DNA of 64,000 nucleotides, from IMG/VR virus record IMGVR_UViG_3300008258_000002, positions 1 to 64,000 of that record; one strand, written 5' to 3'. A program made the translations under genes and the position numbers. Origin of the DNA: a virus. Below are positions 58,094 to 64,000 of the stretch, one piece after another (position 1 is the first letter of the stretch; every line of letters starts with the position of its first letter). The notes below the pieces were generated by a model. The model searched no databases. It saw nothing but the letters and a program-made list of their open reading frames with translations, and was not told the origin of the DNA.

Positions 58094-58399
58094 CTACTTT
58101 ATGTCGTAGGACTCGCAGATTTCGGCAACTGCGTCATTGAGAGCGTTGACGAGTAATGAAATCTCGTTGTCGTTTAGGTGCTCAACCATTTCTGCCAAAA
58201 CAGTTGACTGCCAAACAATCCCAGAAACTTCCCTGAGTTGCTTTTTGTAATCTGCGAAAGCCTCGTTCATTCCACACGCAGAACAGATTTCTGTTTTGTT
58301 ATCCTTGCGTGAGATAGCACCGGGGTATGCTCCGGGAGTTTCGTTGTTCGGAATCTGCCCATCACAAGTTGGGCAAGGGTGGGTTCTGTTGTCAGTCAT
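58094..58399 (-). CDS. Zinc-ribbon protein
   Basis: 101 residues: CPTCDG and EICSACGMNEAFADYKKQL form a zinc ribbon in the first 50 residues; the C-terminal half is helical (VLAEMVEHLNDNEISLLVNALND). Its start overlaps the upstream stop (TAATG). Function unknown. Confidence 0.65.
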   Translation of the reverse strand: MTDNRTHPCPTCDGQIPNNETPGAYPGAISRKDNKTEICSACGMNEAFADYKKQLREVSGIVWQSTVLAEMVEHLNDNEISLLVNALNDAVAEICESYDIK

Positions 58400-58728
58400 T
58401 ATTTCACCTCGTTGCTTATGAAGTTGTATGCGTGGTTTGCGAAAGTCTCGGAGTCGCTCTTAAAGAACAATGTTTCTTCGTTCTTTAAGTCTTCTTCGAT
58501 ACAGGCAGATAGAACTGCTACGCGAGCAAGAGCAAGAGAAAGAGTTGCGTAAAACTCGTTCCACTCATTTACTACATAGTCAGTCCATTGAAGACGATAA
58601 ATAGCCTCGCCCTCAGCGTTAGCGAAAGAGTCAATGGTGACTCCTGATTTACCAGCCAAGTCAAACTTGATTGGGGTTGTTAGCAACTGAGCCTTTGCTG
58701 ACTCAGTGTGGATTCCTAGTCTTTCCAC
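58399..58728 (-). CDS. Hypothetical protein
   Basis: 109 residues (MERLGIHTESAKAQLLTTPIKF). Mixed alpha-beta, with YRLQWTDYVVNEWNEFYATLSLALARVAVL. I recognise no family. It is first in a two-gene unit under promoter P10. Confidence 0.65.
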   Translation of the reverse strand: MERLGIHTESAKAQLLTTPIKFDLAGKSGVTIDSFANAEGEAIYRLQWTDYVVNEWNEFYATLSLALARVAVLSACIEEDLKNEETLFFKSDSETFANHAYNFISNEVK

Positions 58729-58765
58729 TTTGTTCTCCTTTCAAAAGAACTTCTATAATAACTAT

Positions 58766-58792
58766 AACTATGATTATTCAGGATTTATTCCC
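58766..58792 (-). promoter_or_regulatory. SigR/SigH-like promoter P10
   Basis: GGGAAT-N18-GTTATAGT on the minus strand, for 58399-58728 and the coupled zinc-ribbon gene. Confidence 0.7.
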
Positions 58793-58809
58793 AAATGTCA
58801 AGTTTATTT

Positions 58810-59094
58810 TTAACTATTTTTCAAGACTTTTTCTGTGTAGCCTTTGTCAATCTTTTCGTAGAACTTATCCCAAGCAAAAGCAACTGCCTCCTGCTCTGTC
58901 GCAAAAATCTTTTCACTGCCCATCCAAGAGTTAGGTGCTTCTTCTCTGCCCCAAGACATAAAGACGCACCAACGCCCTGTGGGGTTTAACTGCCTTATGT
59001 AAATCATGTAGGCTTTTCTAGCCCCATACTGCCCACGCTGTCCCTGTGAACGCTTTACTAGGGTTACCTTTGGAAAAAGAGTTGAGTATTGCAT
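58810..59094 (-). CDS. WGR-domain-like protein
   Basis: 94 residues from the ATG at 59094 (MQYSTLFPKVTLVKRSQG), chosen for the GGAGACC ribosome site. It resembles the WGR domain: YIRQLNPTGRWCVFMSWGREE, then a Ser/Phe strand (SEKIFATEQEAVAFAWDKF) and the closing EKIDKGYTE. WGR domains bind DNA ends or nucleic acid in PARP enzymes and some bacterial regulators. A free-standing phage WGR protein, in a genome with multiple ADP-ribosyltransferases, is notable. The Trp-Gly-Arg triad is intact. Promoter P11 precedes it. Confidence 0.65.
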   Translation of the reverse strand: MQYSTLFPKVTLVKRSQGQRGQYGARKAYMIYIRQLNPTGRWCVFMSWGREEAPNSWMGSEKIFATEQEAVAFAWDKFYEKIDKGYTEKVLKNS

Positions 59095-59135
59095 TTGGTC
59101 TCCAATCGTTTTGTCATTTCCCATACAAGAAAGAT

Positions 59136-59162
59136 AACACACTACGCTGACATTTTCTTCCC
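59136..59162 (-). promoter_or_regulatory. SigR/SigH-like promoter P11
   Basis: GGGAAG-N18-GTTATCTT on the minus strand, for the WGR-like gene. Confidence 0.65.
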
Positions 59163-59177
59163 TTTGGCAAGTATTTT

Positions 59178-59294
59178 TCTGTTCGCCCTGAGCGAACAAG
59201 AAGACGACACCTTCAAACGAAGAAAAAACATAAGGAAACGCAGGTTATTGGTTTTTCCATGCGAAGCATGGAACAAACCTCTCGCATGGAAAAA
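59178..59294. repeat. Intergenic module with GTTCGC hairpin and CATGC element
   Basis: From left: TGTTCGC-CCTGA-GCGAACA inverted repeat, then AAAAACATAAGGA near 59227, then TTTTTCCATGC-GAA-GCATGG at 59252 and GCATGGAAAAA at 59284. The same order of parts is found at 55465-55614 and 63685-63829. Confidence 0.7.
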
Positions 59295-59319
59295 GTATTA
59301 CCCCAGGTGCAACAAAAAA

Positions 59320-59339
59320 TCCCCTGAAAAATCAGGGGA
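59320..59339 (-). terminator. Terminator of the 59355-59759 gene
   Basis: TCCCCTGA / TCAGGGGA perfect stem, 4-base loop, TTTTTTG tail on the minus strand. Confidence 0.85.
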
Positions 59340-59354
59340 CTCTTTGCGTTTGGT

Positions 59355-59759
59355 TTATTCCAGAACTCTGTTCCAAAATGTATGATTGCCCATAGTCGTT
59401 GTGCTGTATTCAATCCTGAACACTTTGCTCAACGCTTTGCGAACATCAGGGGTAATGTCTTTGTATTGAGCCTCTGCCAACTGATAAATAGCGTCAGCCC
59501 CAACAAATCCGGGCACTGCGTCTTTGTCTGTGTAATCTCCCACAATCAAAACTCTGTCGCCTACCCAGCGACCAGAAATGTCTGTCATGGGGAAATCTCC
59601 ACCACCACTATCAGGGCTTGTCATTACAAGCACATACATTGCGTCTGCTAGTGATGCATCGCAACCCGTTTGCTCATACTGCTTTGACCCTAGACCTAAT
59701 CCGTGAGGGTCTACCCACTCTTGCTTATCTATGTTAACTAATCTGTGATACTGTCCCAC
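59355..59759 (-). CDS. Conserved actinophage-type hypothetical protein
   Basis: 134 residues, beginning MGQYHRLVNIDKQEWVDPHGLGLGSKQYEQ, a well-known opening in actinophage small-gene arms. It contains GRWVGDRVLIVGDYTD. No function is known to me. It ends at a strong terminator; upstream lies repeat cluster 3. Confidence 0.7.
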   Translation of the reverse strand: MGQYHRLVNIDKQEWVDPHGLGLGSKQYEQTGCDASLADAMYVLVMTSPDSGGGDFPMTDISGRWVGDRVLIVGDYTDKDAVPGFVGADAIYQLAEAQYKDITPDVRKALSKVFRIEYSTTTMGNHTFWNRVLE

Positions 59760-59786
59760 CGTTAGTCTCCTATTCTTTCTATCTAA

Positions 59787-59836
59787 GGCAAGCCGTTAGG
59801 CTTGCCGTTAAGGTTTGAAGTAAGGGCTAGCCGTTC
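59787..59836. repeat. GGCNNGCCGTTA repeat cluster 3
   Basis: Units at 59787 (AA), 59799 (TT) and 59825 (TA), same orientation as arrays 1 and 2. The last one is part of a terminator-like stem (59824-59848). Confidence 0.65.
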
Positions 59837-59848
59837 TCTTGCCAGCCC
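59824..59848 (-). terminator. Hairpin after the VWA gene
   Basis: GGGCTGGC / GCTAGCCC stem (one G-T pair), 9-base loop. No long T-run; it includes a GGCTAGCCGTT repeat unit. Confidence 0.55.
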
Positions 59849-59867
59849 CTACTTCTACACGAGCCGA

Positions 59868-61763
59868 TTAGACTCGTGAGCCGATTGCCGAGACCACTTT
59901 GGCCGCGGTCTGTCCGATTACCTGCGCTGCTTTGACTGGCGACTCGGTGCTGTTGAGCGATACAATCTCGCCACTTGTTCCGTCTAGGTATGACTTAGCG
60001 TAGCCAGTCTTACCGTCAAATGTCAGCCACAAGATAGCCACGCCCTTACGGTCAGCCTCTTTGAGCAACTGCTTGGCGTATGCTTGCTGGTCGCTACGGT
60101 ATCTACCGTCAGAAACAACTACGAGCAATCTCGCACCGTCTCCACTGGTTAGACCCAAGCCACTGTCAAGAGCCTTGAACGCTTTGGCAAACTCTTCGGT
60201 TGAGTCGGTGGCAGTGAAAGTCTTCACTTTGTCCAACTTCTGTCCCGGCTTAAGAGTGGCAAATACATTCTGACCGTAATAGACCATTGCACACTTGCCC
60301 TGAATCCTACGAACTGCCTCTGACATAATCCACGCAGTAATGCCCATTGGTTGCATTGCTGGTTTCATAGAACCAGAAATGTCCACCATAACGCCAACCT
60401 TTAATGTTGGGTCTTCTGTTTGCTTACGCTGTGTGCGTCTCCAAGTTTCAATCGGAGATACAACGCCCTTAGCCTTAAGAGCCTCACGCTGAACAACTGC
60501 ACGAGAACGCAAGCGACCTGGTGGAACAACGCTACCAGCACGAACTTGTGAACGCTCACGATACTTTGCTTTACGCAAAGCGTTAGCAACTTTGTTGGCT
60601 GCTGCCAGTTCTTCTGGCTTAGGTGAGCGAGAGTCTTGAAGAACAGAGTTGGTTCTAATTCCAGTTATGTGAGAACCAGCAGAGAAAACTTCGTCAGCAA
60701 TCTTGTCACGATGTTTCTTTTCTTCGTGTGCTTTGTCTCTTTGCTCGACTTCTTCTTTGCGTTCATCCATGTCAATCTCGTCATTGATGTCGTCTTGGTT
60801 GGCAATCTGAACAATGTCTTTCATTTCTTCAACTGCGTCTTTGACTTGCTCAATGAACTTCTTGAACTGCTTGACTTGCTCGTCAGTAGGTTCGTTGCTT
60901 GGTGTAGGTGTGCCATCCTCGCTCGGCTTTGATGTGCCCGGTTCTGGTGTGCCACTCTCTCCACCCGGATACTCGCAACCACCTTTTGGTGTTTCAGTTG
61001 GTTTCTCGCCAACTTCATCTTTGCGTGCATCAAGAACTTCAATGAAACGATTTGTAAGTTCGTAAAGTGGTAATGCGTTTTCGTGGTCGCTGTGTGCTTG
61101 GAACTCTTTCCAGATTTCACGCAACTGGTCAATGGTCTCTTTACCAAGAACCTCGTGCAGGATTTCCATAACAACTTCTGGAACATCATTTGCATCCAAA
61201 ACGCCAGCGTCTACTCTCGCAAGAGTGAGCAGAGCAGTAAAGGCAGCAGCGTCTACTTTTGAAACATTTTTAACTTGCTCGTCAAGTTCTGCCATAACGA
61301 TTTCCATTGCACAAGCACGAAGTAGCAATCTGTTCTCTGGAACAAATACGCAACCCCAATACTCAATGCGACCCTCTTCCATAGCATGCAAGAAACGCAA
61401 GTGTCTTGCATCTAAATCTTTTGCTGCTTGCTCTAATGACCAGCGAGAAATCCTAGCGTGGAGTGCCTCGTGGAAAATAGCACCAGTAGCAGTTGGGTGC
61501 TTAAGTTGATTTTTTCGGTGTGTAAGTTCGCCAACTTCTTTTGGCTCAACATTGCCAAACGCTTTGCTGATACAAACTTCAATCTCTGCTGTGGCAGGAT
61601 TGAAACACGCAGGTGCACCAATGGTGGTGTCCTCAACTAGACCTACAACTAGGTCTTGGCGTAGCGACCATTTGTTGACAATCTTGCCAACGCTGGCATT
61701 GACTTTCAACCAGTCAGGGTGGGTGCGACCAATGGTTTTGGTGCTTACTTTGTAGTGGCTCAT
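59868..61763 (-). CDS. VWA-domain protein with HEALH metallopeptidase-like region
   Basis: 631 residues. N-terminal part (60-200): ATGAIFHEALHARISRWSL holds an HExxH zinc motif, followed by EEGRIEYWG. Middle (260-360): acidic and Pro/Ser-rich linker and charged helices. C-terminal part (430-631): VWA fold with MIDAS motif GVMVDISGSMKPAM and LLVVVSDGRY. This is the CobT/VWA partner of MoxR-type ATPases; the ATPase gene is next upstream. Such pairs remodel or insert metal into protein complexes; in actinophages they are common but their target is unknown. It has its own promoter P12. Confidence 0.8.
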   Translation of the reverse strand: MSHYKVSTKTIGRTHPDWLKVNASVGKIVNKWSLRQDLVVGLVEDTTIGAPACFNPATAEIEVCISKAFGNVEPKEVGELTHRKNQLKHPTATGAIFHEALHARISRWSLEQAAKDLDARHLRFLHAMEEGRIEYWGCVFVPENRLLLRACAMEIVMAELDEQVKNVSKVDAAAFTALLTLARVDAGVLDANDVPEVVMEILHEVLGKETIDQLREIWKEFQAHSDHENALPLYELTNRFIEVLDARKDEVGEKPTETPKGGCEYPGGESGTPEPGTSKPSEDGTPTPSNEPTDEQVKQFKKFIEQVKDAVEEMKDIVQIANQDDINDEIDMDERKEEVEQRDKAHEEKKHRDKIADEVFSAGSHITGIRTNSVLQDSRSPKPEELAAANKVANALRKAKYRERSQVRAGSVVPPGRLRSRAVVQREALKAKGVVSPIETWRRTQRKQTEDPTLKVGVMVDISGSMKPAMQPMGITAWIMSEAVRRIQGKCAMVYYGQNVFATLKPGQKLDKVKTFTATDSTEEFAKAFKALDSGLGLTSGDGARLLVVVSDGRYRSDQQAYAKQLLKEADRKGVAILWLTFDGKTGYAKSYLDGTSGEIVSLNSTESPVKAAQVIGQTAAKVVSAIGSRV

Positions 61764-61804
61764 TTCTGAACTCCTTTTCTTGTTACTACTACTTTACTGT
61801 ATAA

Positions 61805-61831
61805 AACTAAAAAATGTCAAGATTTATTCCC
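61805..61831 (-). promoter_or_regulatory. SigR/SigH-like promoter P12
   Basis: GGGAAT-N18-GTTTTATA on the minus strand, for the VWA gene; a TTGACA overlaps the spacer. Confidence 0.6.
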
Positions 61832-61844
61832 AGATTTTTAGGGT

Positions 61845-61885
61845 GTGTGTGGGGCGGAAATCTAAGGGTAAGCCACCCCACACAC
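61845..61885 (-). terminator. Terminator of the MoxR ATPase gene
   Basis: GTGTGTGGGG / CCCCACACAC perfect 10-bp stem with a 21-base loop, just after the stop at 61903. Confidence 0.75.
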
Positions 61886-61902
61886 GAGCCAAAATCGGAG
61901 AC

Positions 61903-62937
61903 CTAGATTTTGGCTGGCTTGAACTCTGTGCCATAGACACGAGTAAATACATCAGCGACAATCGCTCTGTCTTCAACTGGTGCTTGGGCAATCAAGTTAG
62001 AGACTGCCCAGTCTGCACCAAGTTCAGCAGAGATGTCTCTGTAATCTAGCAACTCACGCATTTGTGGTGACCAGTTGACTTCATCAGACTGTTGCTTTTT
62101 GGCTAGGTTCTGTGCACAAGTTACTGCTTGTGCTGGAACTCCTAACTTACGAGCAAGTGTCCAGTCAGTAGTCATTTCTGCTTGAATACCAAAGCGAGAG
62201 AGTAGAGCCTCAGAAAGATTTACTCCGGGAGCGTTAGGGTTAGTAGCAGCCACCACGAAGAAACCATCCTTAGCCTTAACGATTGCTCGTTCAGGGTTGG
62301 CAGTTACTTTGAGTTCTCTACGACCATCCATAAGACCATAGACGACTGAAAGAACTTTGGGGTCAATCAAACCAATCTCGTCAATCAGTAGGACTTTGCC
62401 CTCTTCTGCTGCTCGCACTAGCGGCCCATCCACCCACTCAAAGCCACCAGCGATTGTTTGAACATAGCCACCAACTAGGTCGCCAACTTCGGTGTCGCCA
62501 GTTCCAAGAACTGTGATTAGGTCGTCACCAAAAGCACCTTCAAACATTGCTGTCTTTCCAGTGCCCGGTGCACCATAAAGCAAGATTGACTTTCCAGTCG
62601 CACTTGCTCGCTGGCTACGAGCAACTTCAACATCTGTGTGTTGCCCCCACTTACGAGTGAAGTATTTCTGTCCATTAGGGCGAACATAAAAACTTTCACC
62701 AGCAAGAGCGTCGACTTGCGTCACTTGAACTCCTGCTTTCTCAGTGTTGGCGTTATCACGATTGCGAATAACTGCTTTACCTGCTGTCTCGTCATAACCT
62801 AAGTTTAGGTCAGATGCGACAACTGGATTTAGAACTTGCCCAACAACTGCGCTGAGCATGACTGGTAGGTTCTCGTGAATCCTACGCTGGTTTTCAACCC
62901 ACTCTTGTGAGGTTGGATTTGTGTTTGGTGTAGTCAT
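61903..62937 (-). CDS. MoxR/CobS-type AAA+ ATPase
   Basis: 344 residues. Walker A LLYGAPGTGKTAMFEG (about 115-130), Walker B VLLIDEIGLIDPKV, sensor 1 VVAATNPNAPGVNL, arginine region ALLSRFGIQAEM. The helix-2 insertion pattern (TGDTEVGDLVGGYVQTIAGGFEWVDGPL) is that of MoxR and CobS. It works as a hexamer with the VWA protein downstream. Transcribed from P13 with the gene at 62952-63506. Confidence 0.9.
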   Translation of the reverse strand: MTTPNTNPTSQEWVENQRRIHENLPVMLSAVVGQVLNPVVASDLNLGYDETAGKAVIRNRDNANTEKAGVQVTQVDALAGESFYVRPNGQKYFTRKWGQHTDVEVARSQRASATGKSILLYGAPGTGKTAMFEGAFGDDLITVLGTGDTEVGDLVGGYVQTIAGGFEWVDGPLVRAAEEGKVLLIDEIGLIDPKVLSVVYGLMDGRRELKVTANPERAIVKAKDGFFVVAATNPNAPGVNLSEALLSRFGIQAEMTTDWTLARKLGVPAQAVTCAQNLAKKQQSDEVNWSPQMRELLDYRDISAELGADWAVSNLIAQAPVEDRAIVADVFTRVYGTEFKPAKI

Positions 62938-62951
62938 TTTGGTTGGTCTCC

Positions 62952-63506
62952 TTATCTTGCTACGCCGGGAGTTACTGGTGTCAGGGTGACAACAGTTGGT
63001 GTTGCAGGTGCTACTGGTGCAGGTGCATCAAATAACGCCTCTGGGAAATTAAACGCTTTACGAGAGCGTTCAATCCTACGAACAAGTTCGTTTGAAGTCT
63101 TACCAGATTTGATAAGTTCAACATCCTTGTAAGTTGCCTCAACTGTGATTGGTTGCTTGAACAACTTCCAATCTCTGTGAATAAGTGAGTCAATGGTTTT
63201 TGAAACTAATCTGTGTAGGTGTGTAGCAGAAATGTGCTTTACACGATTTAGGTCAGTCTCTTGCTGGAACTCGCCACTCGCTTGACGAGGTAGAACGAAG
63301 TCCCCAGTTGTTGGAACTGATGAAAAGTTCCAGTTCTTGCGTGGATGCCAAGACGAAAGTCGTCTCTCCATTACACAAGCCGGGATTACCCCACCTTCAG
63401 CGTTAGTCGCTGGTGGCGTGATAACCATTTGGTAGGTGTAGTTGTCTTTGCGGAACTCTAAATAGAGTGCCTTGCCAACTACTGTTTTTTCTGTGTTTGC
63501 GTTCAT
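62952..63506 (-). CDS. Hypothetical protein of the MoxR-VWA operon
   Basis: 184 residues, basic, with LSSWHPRKNWNFSSVPTTGDFVLP and ELVRRIERSRKAFNFPEALF, and a Pro/Val/Thr-rich tail. I recognise no named family. First gene of the operon with the ATPase 14 bases downstream, so it may be an adaptor or substrate of that complex (inference). Confidence 0.65.
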   Translation of the reverse strand: MNANTEKTVVGKALYLEFRKDNYTYQMVITPPATNAEGGVIPACVMERRLSSWHPRKNWNFSSVPTTGDFVLPRQASGEFQQETDLNRVKHISATHLHRLVSKTIDSLIHRDWKLFKQPITVEATYKDVELIKSGKTSNELVRRIERSRKAFNFPEALFDAPAPVAPATPTVVTLTPVTPGVAR

Positions 63507-63629
63507 TTGGTCTCTCCTTATCTAAAACGCTTTTTTGTATCTACTATCAACAATAGTGATTTTCACCACTTTGTCAAGTCCATTTCCAAAACTTTTTTTG
63601 GGAGTGTTTTTCGTTGATACACAGACTAT

Positions 63630-63655
63630 AACACCAAGTGTTCGTCATTTATTCC
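63630..63655 (-). promoter_or_regulatory. SigR/SigH-like promoter P13
   Basis: GGAAT-N18-GTTATAGT on the minus strand, upstream of a second TTGACA-type promoter, for the MoxR operon. Confidence 0.65.
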
Positions 63656-63786
63656 AAAATGTCAAAAAAACTTATTTCGCCCAGAGCGAACAGAAATGGT
63701 GAGGCTCATCTCCCTGAAAAAACATAAGGCTTATGTGTTAGATGAAGGGCCTGGACTCCGGGGGTTCTGGATTTGTGGGTTAGCAC

Positions 63787-63829
63787 TTTTTCCATGCGTC
63801 AGCATGGAAATGGGCGTGCATGGAAAAAA
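63787..63829. repeat. CATGC/GCATGG intergenic element
   Basis: TTTTTCCATGC, then GCATGGAAA at 63802 and GCATGGAAAAAA at 63818: one left arm and two right arms, as at 55574 and 59252. Confidence 0.7.
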
Positions 63830-63843
63830 TGGGGACCTGGAGA

Positions 63844-64000
63844 CTACAAAACAGGGGTGGCGCAGTCTTTACAAACTACCCACTCAGCCTCATCATCAAG
63901 TATGAAACAGAATGGCACAAACTTCTTACTTACAGGGGTTTCGCCTACTTGTTTAAAGCATTCTTCGCAAGTTTCAGATGCCTCGCATTCCAGGCCAACT
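63844..64000 (-). CDS. Zinc-ribbon protein, partial at right edge
   Basis: The last 51 codons of a minus-strand gene that enters from beyond the window; the start is not seen. The visible part has CEASETCEECFKQVG and WVVCKDCATPVL, i.e. paired Cys of a zinc ribbon, and ends at a TAG. It resembles the other small zinc-binding proteins of this arm. Confidence 0.55.
   Translation of the reverse strand, partial: VGLECEASETCEECFKQVGETPVSKKFVPFCFILDDEAEWVVCKDCATPVL

Larger units (their letters stand above)
63507..63843. other. Intergenic region with two promoters and a CATGC module
   Basis: No gene. It holds a housekeeping-type promoter TTGACA-N16-TATTGT (about 63547-63575), SigR-like promoter P13 (63630-63655), a GAGCGAAC box (63685), AAAACATAAGG (63719) and the CATGC/GCATGG element (63787-63829). 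Confidence 0.6.

Noticed and set aside
1-64000. tRNA or rRNA genes
   Set aside because: No tRNA-like cloverleaf with GGTTCGAATCC-type T-arm was noticed on reading either strand; a tRNA scan would settle it.
1-64000. Integrase or attachment site
   Set aside because: No recombinase motif was seen and no direct repeat pair typical of att sites was found in the window.
1-64000. A phage-encoded sigma factor for the SigR-like promoters
   Set aside because: No protein in the window shows sigma region 2 or 4 motifs; it could lie outside the window or be of host origin.

Overview
This window looks like part of a tailed bacteriophage genome, or a closely related prophage, of a mid-GC actinobacterium. 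It reads as roughly 40-45% G+C by eye; I did not compute it. The evidence is a complete head gene set in phage order: terminase, portal, capsid maturation protease, major capsid protein and tail-tube proteins. Several families are typical of actinophages (DUF6582, DUF4314, DUF6011, the GGLDRN module, the actinophage-type tail protein), and there is a ClgR-like regulator of a kind known from actinobacteria. No integrase, tRNA or CRISPR was seen. Almost everything is read from the minus strand; the one convincing plus-strand gene is a phosphatase at 38141-38686.

Left part (1-37226, head and tail genes, transcribed right to left): HTH protein, small protein, DUF1360-like membrane protein, portal, Dps, a 3229-residue protein with five ADP-ribosyltransferase (ART)-like domains and a C-terminal HELTH metalloprotease, two small proteins, a 4108-residue protein with ParB-like, acetyltransferase-like and HipA-like kinase domains, a small protein, a 1757-residue capsid maturation protease embedded in a multi-domain chain, the major capsid protein with an N-terminal scaffold, a second virion protein, and two tandem tail-tube paralogs. 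The three giant genes take up about 27 kb. Short L-[TV]-A-[AS]-[GAS] motifs recur at domain boundaries in the capsid protein, the protease and both giant proteins. This suggests (inference) that the maturation protease processes them inside the head, in the manner of the packaged and injected T4 Alt ART.

Middle (37227-48500): a 0.9 kb non-coding region with helically phased GACTTAT repeats (candidate origin or packaging site), the plus-strand phosphatase, the large terminase, a collagen-like secreted protein, a second HTH protein, two 55-56 residue membrane proteins, a histone-deacetylase-like enzyme with an altered zinc-ligand position, a prepilin-peptidase-like protein, an NlpC/P60 lipoprotein, an XRE regulator and paired zinc-knuckle proteins.

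Right arm (48500-64000): about thirty-five small genes, many with CxxC zinc ribbons and many with their own promoter and terminator. It ends in a MoxR-type ATPase plus VWA/metallopeptidase pair. Three unusual non-coding systems lie here: (i) a promoter family GGGAA[TG]-N18-GTT, identical in form to the actinobacterial SigR/SigH consensus, with 14 sites (13 minus, one plus, each matching the direction of the gene it precedes); (ii) arrays of GGCNNGCCGTTA units; (iii) recurring intergenic modules built around TTTTTCCATGC / GCATGGAAAAA.
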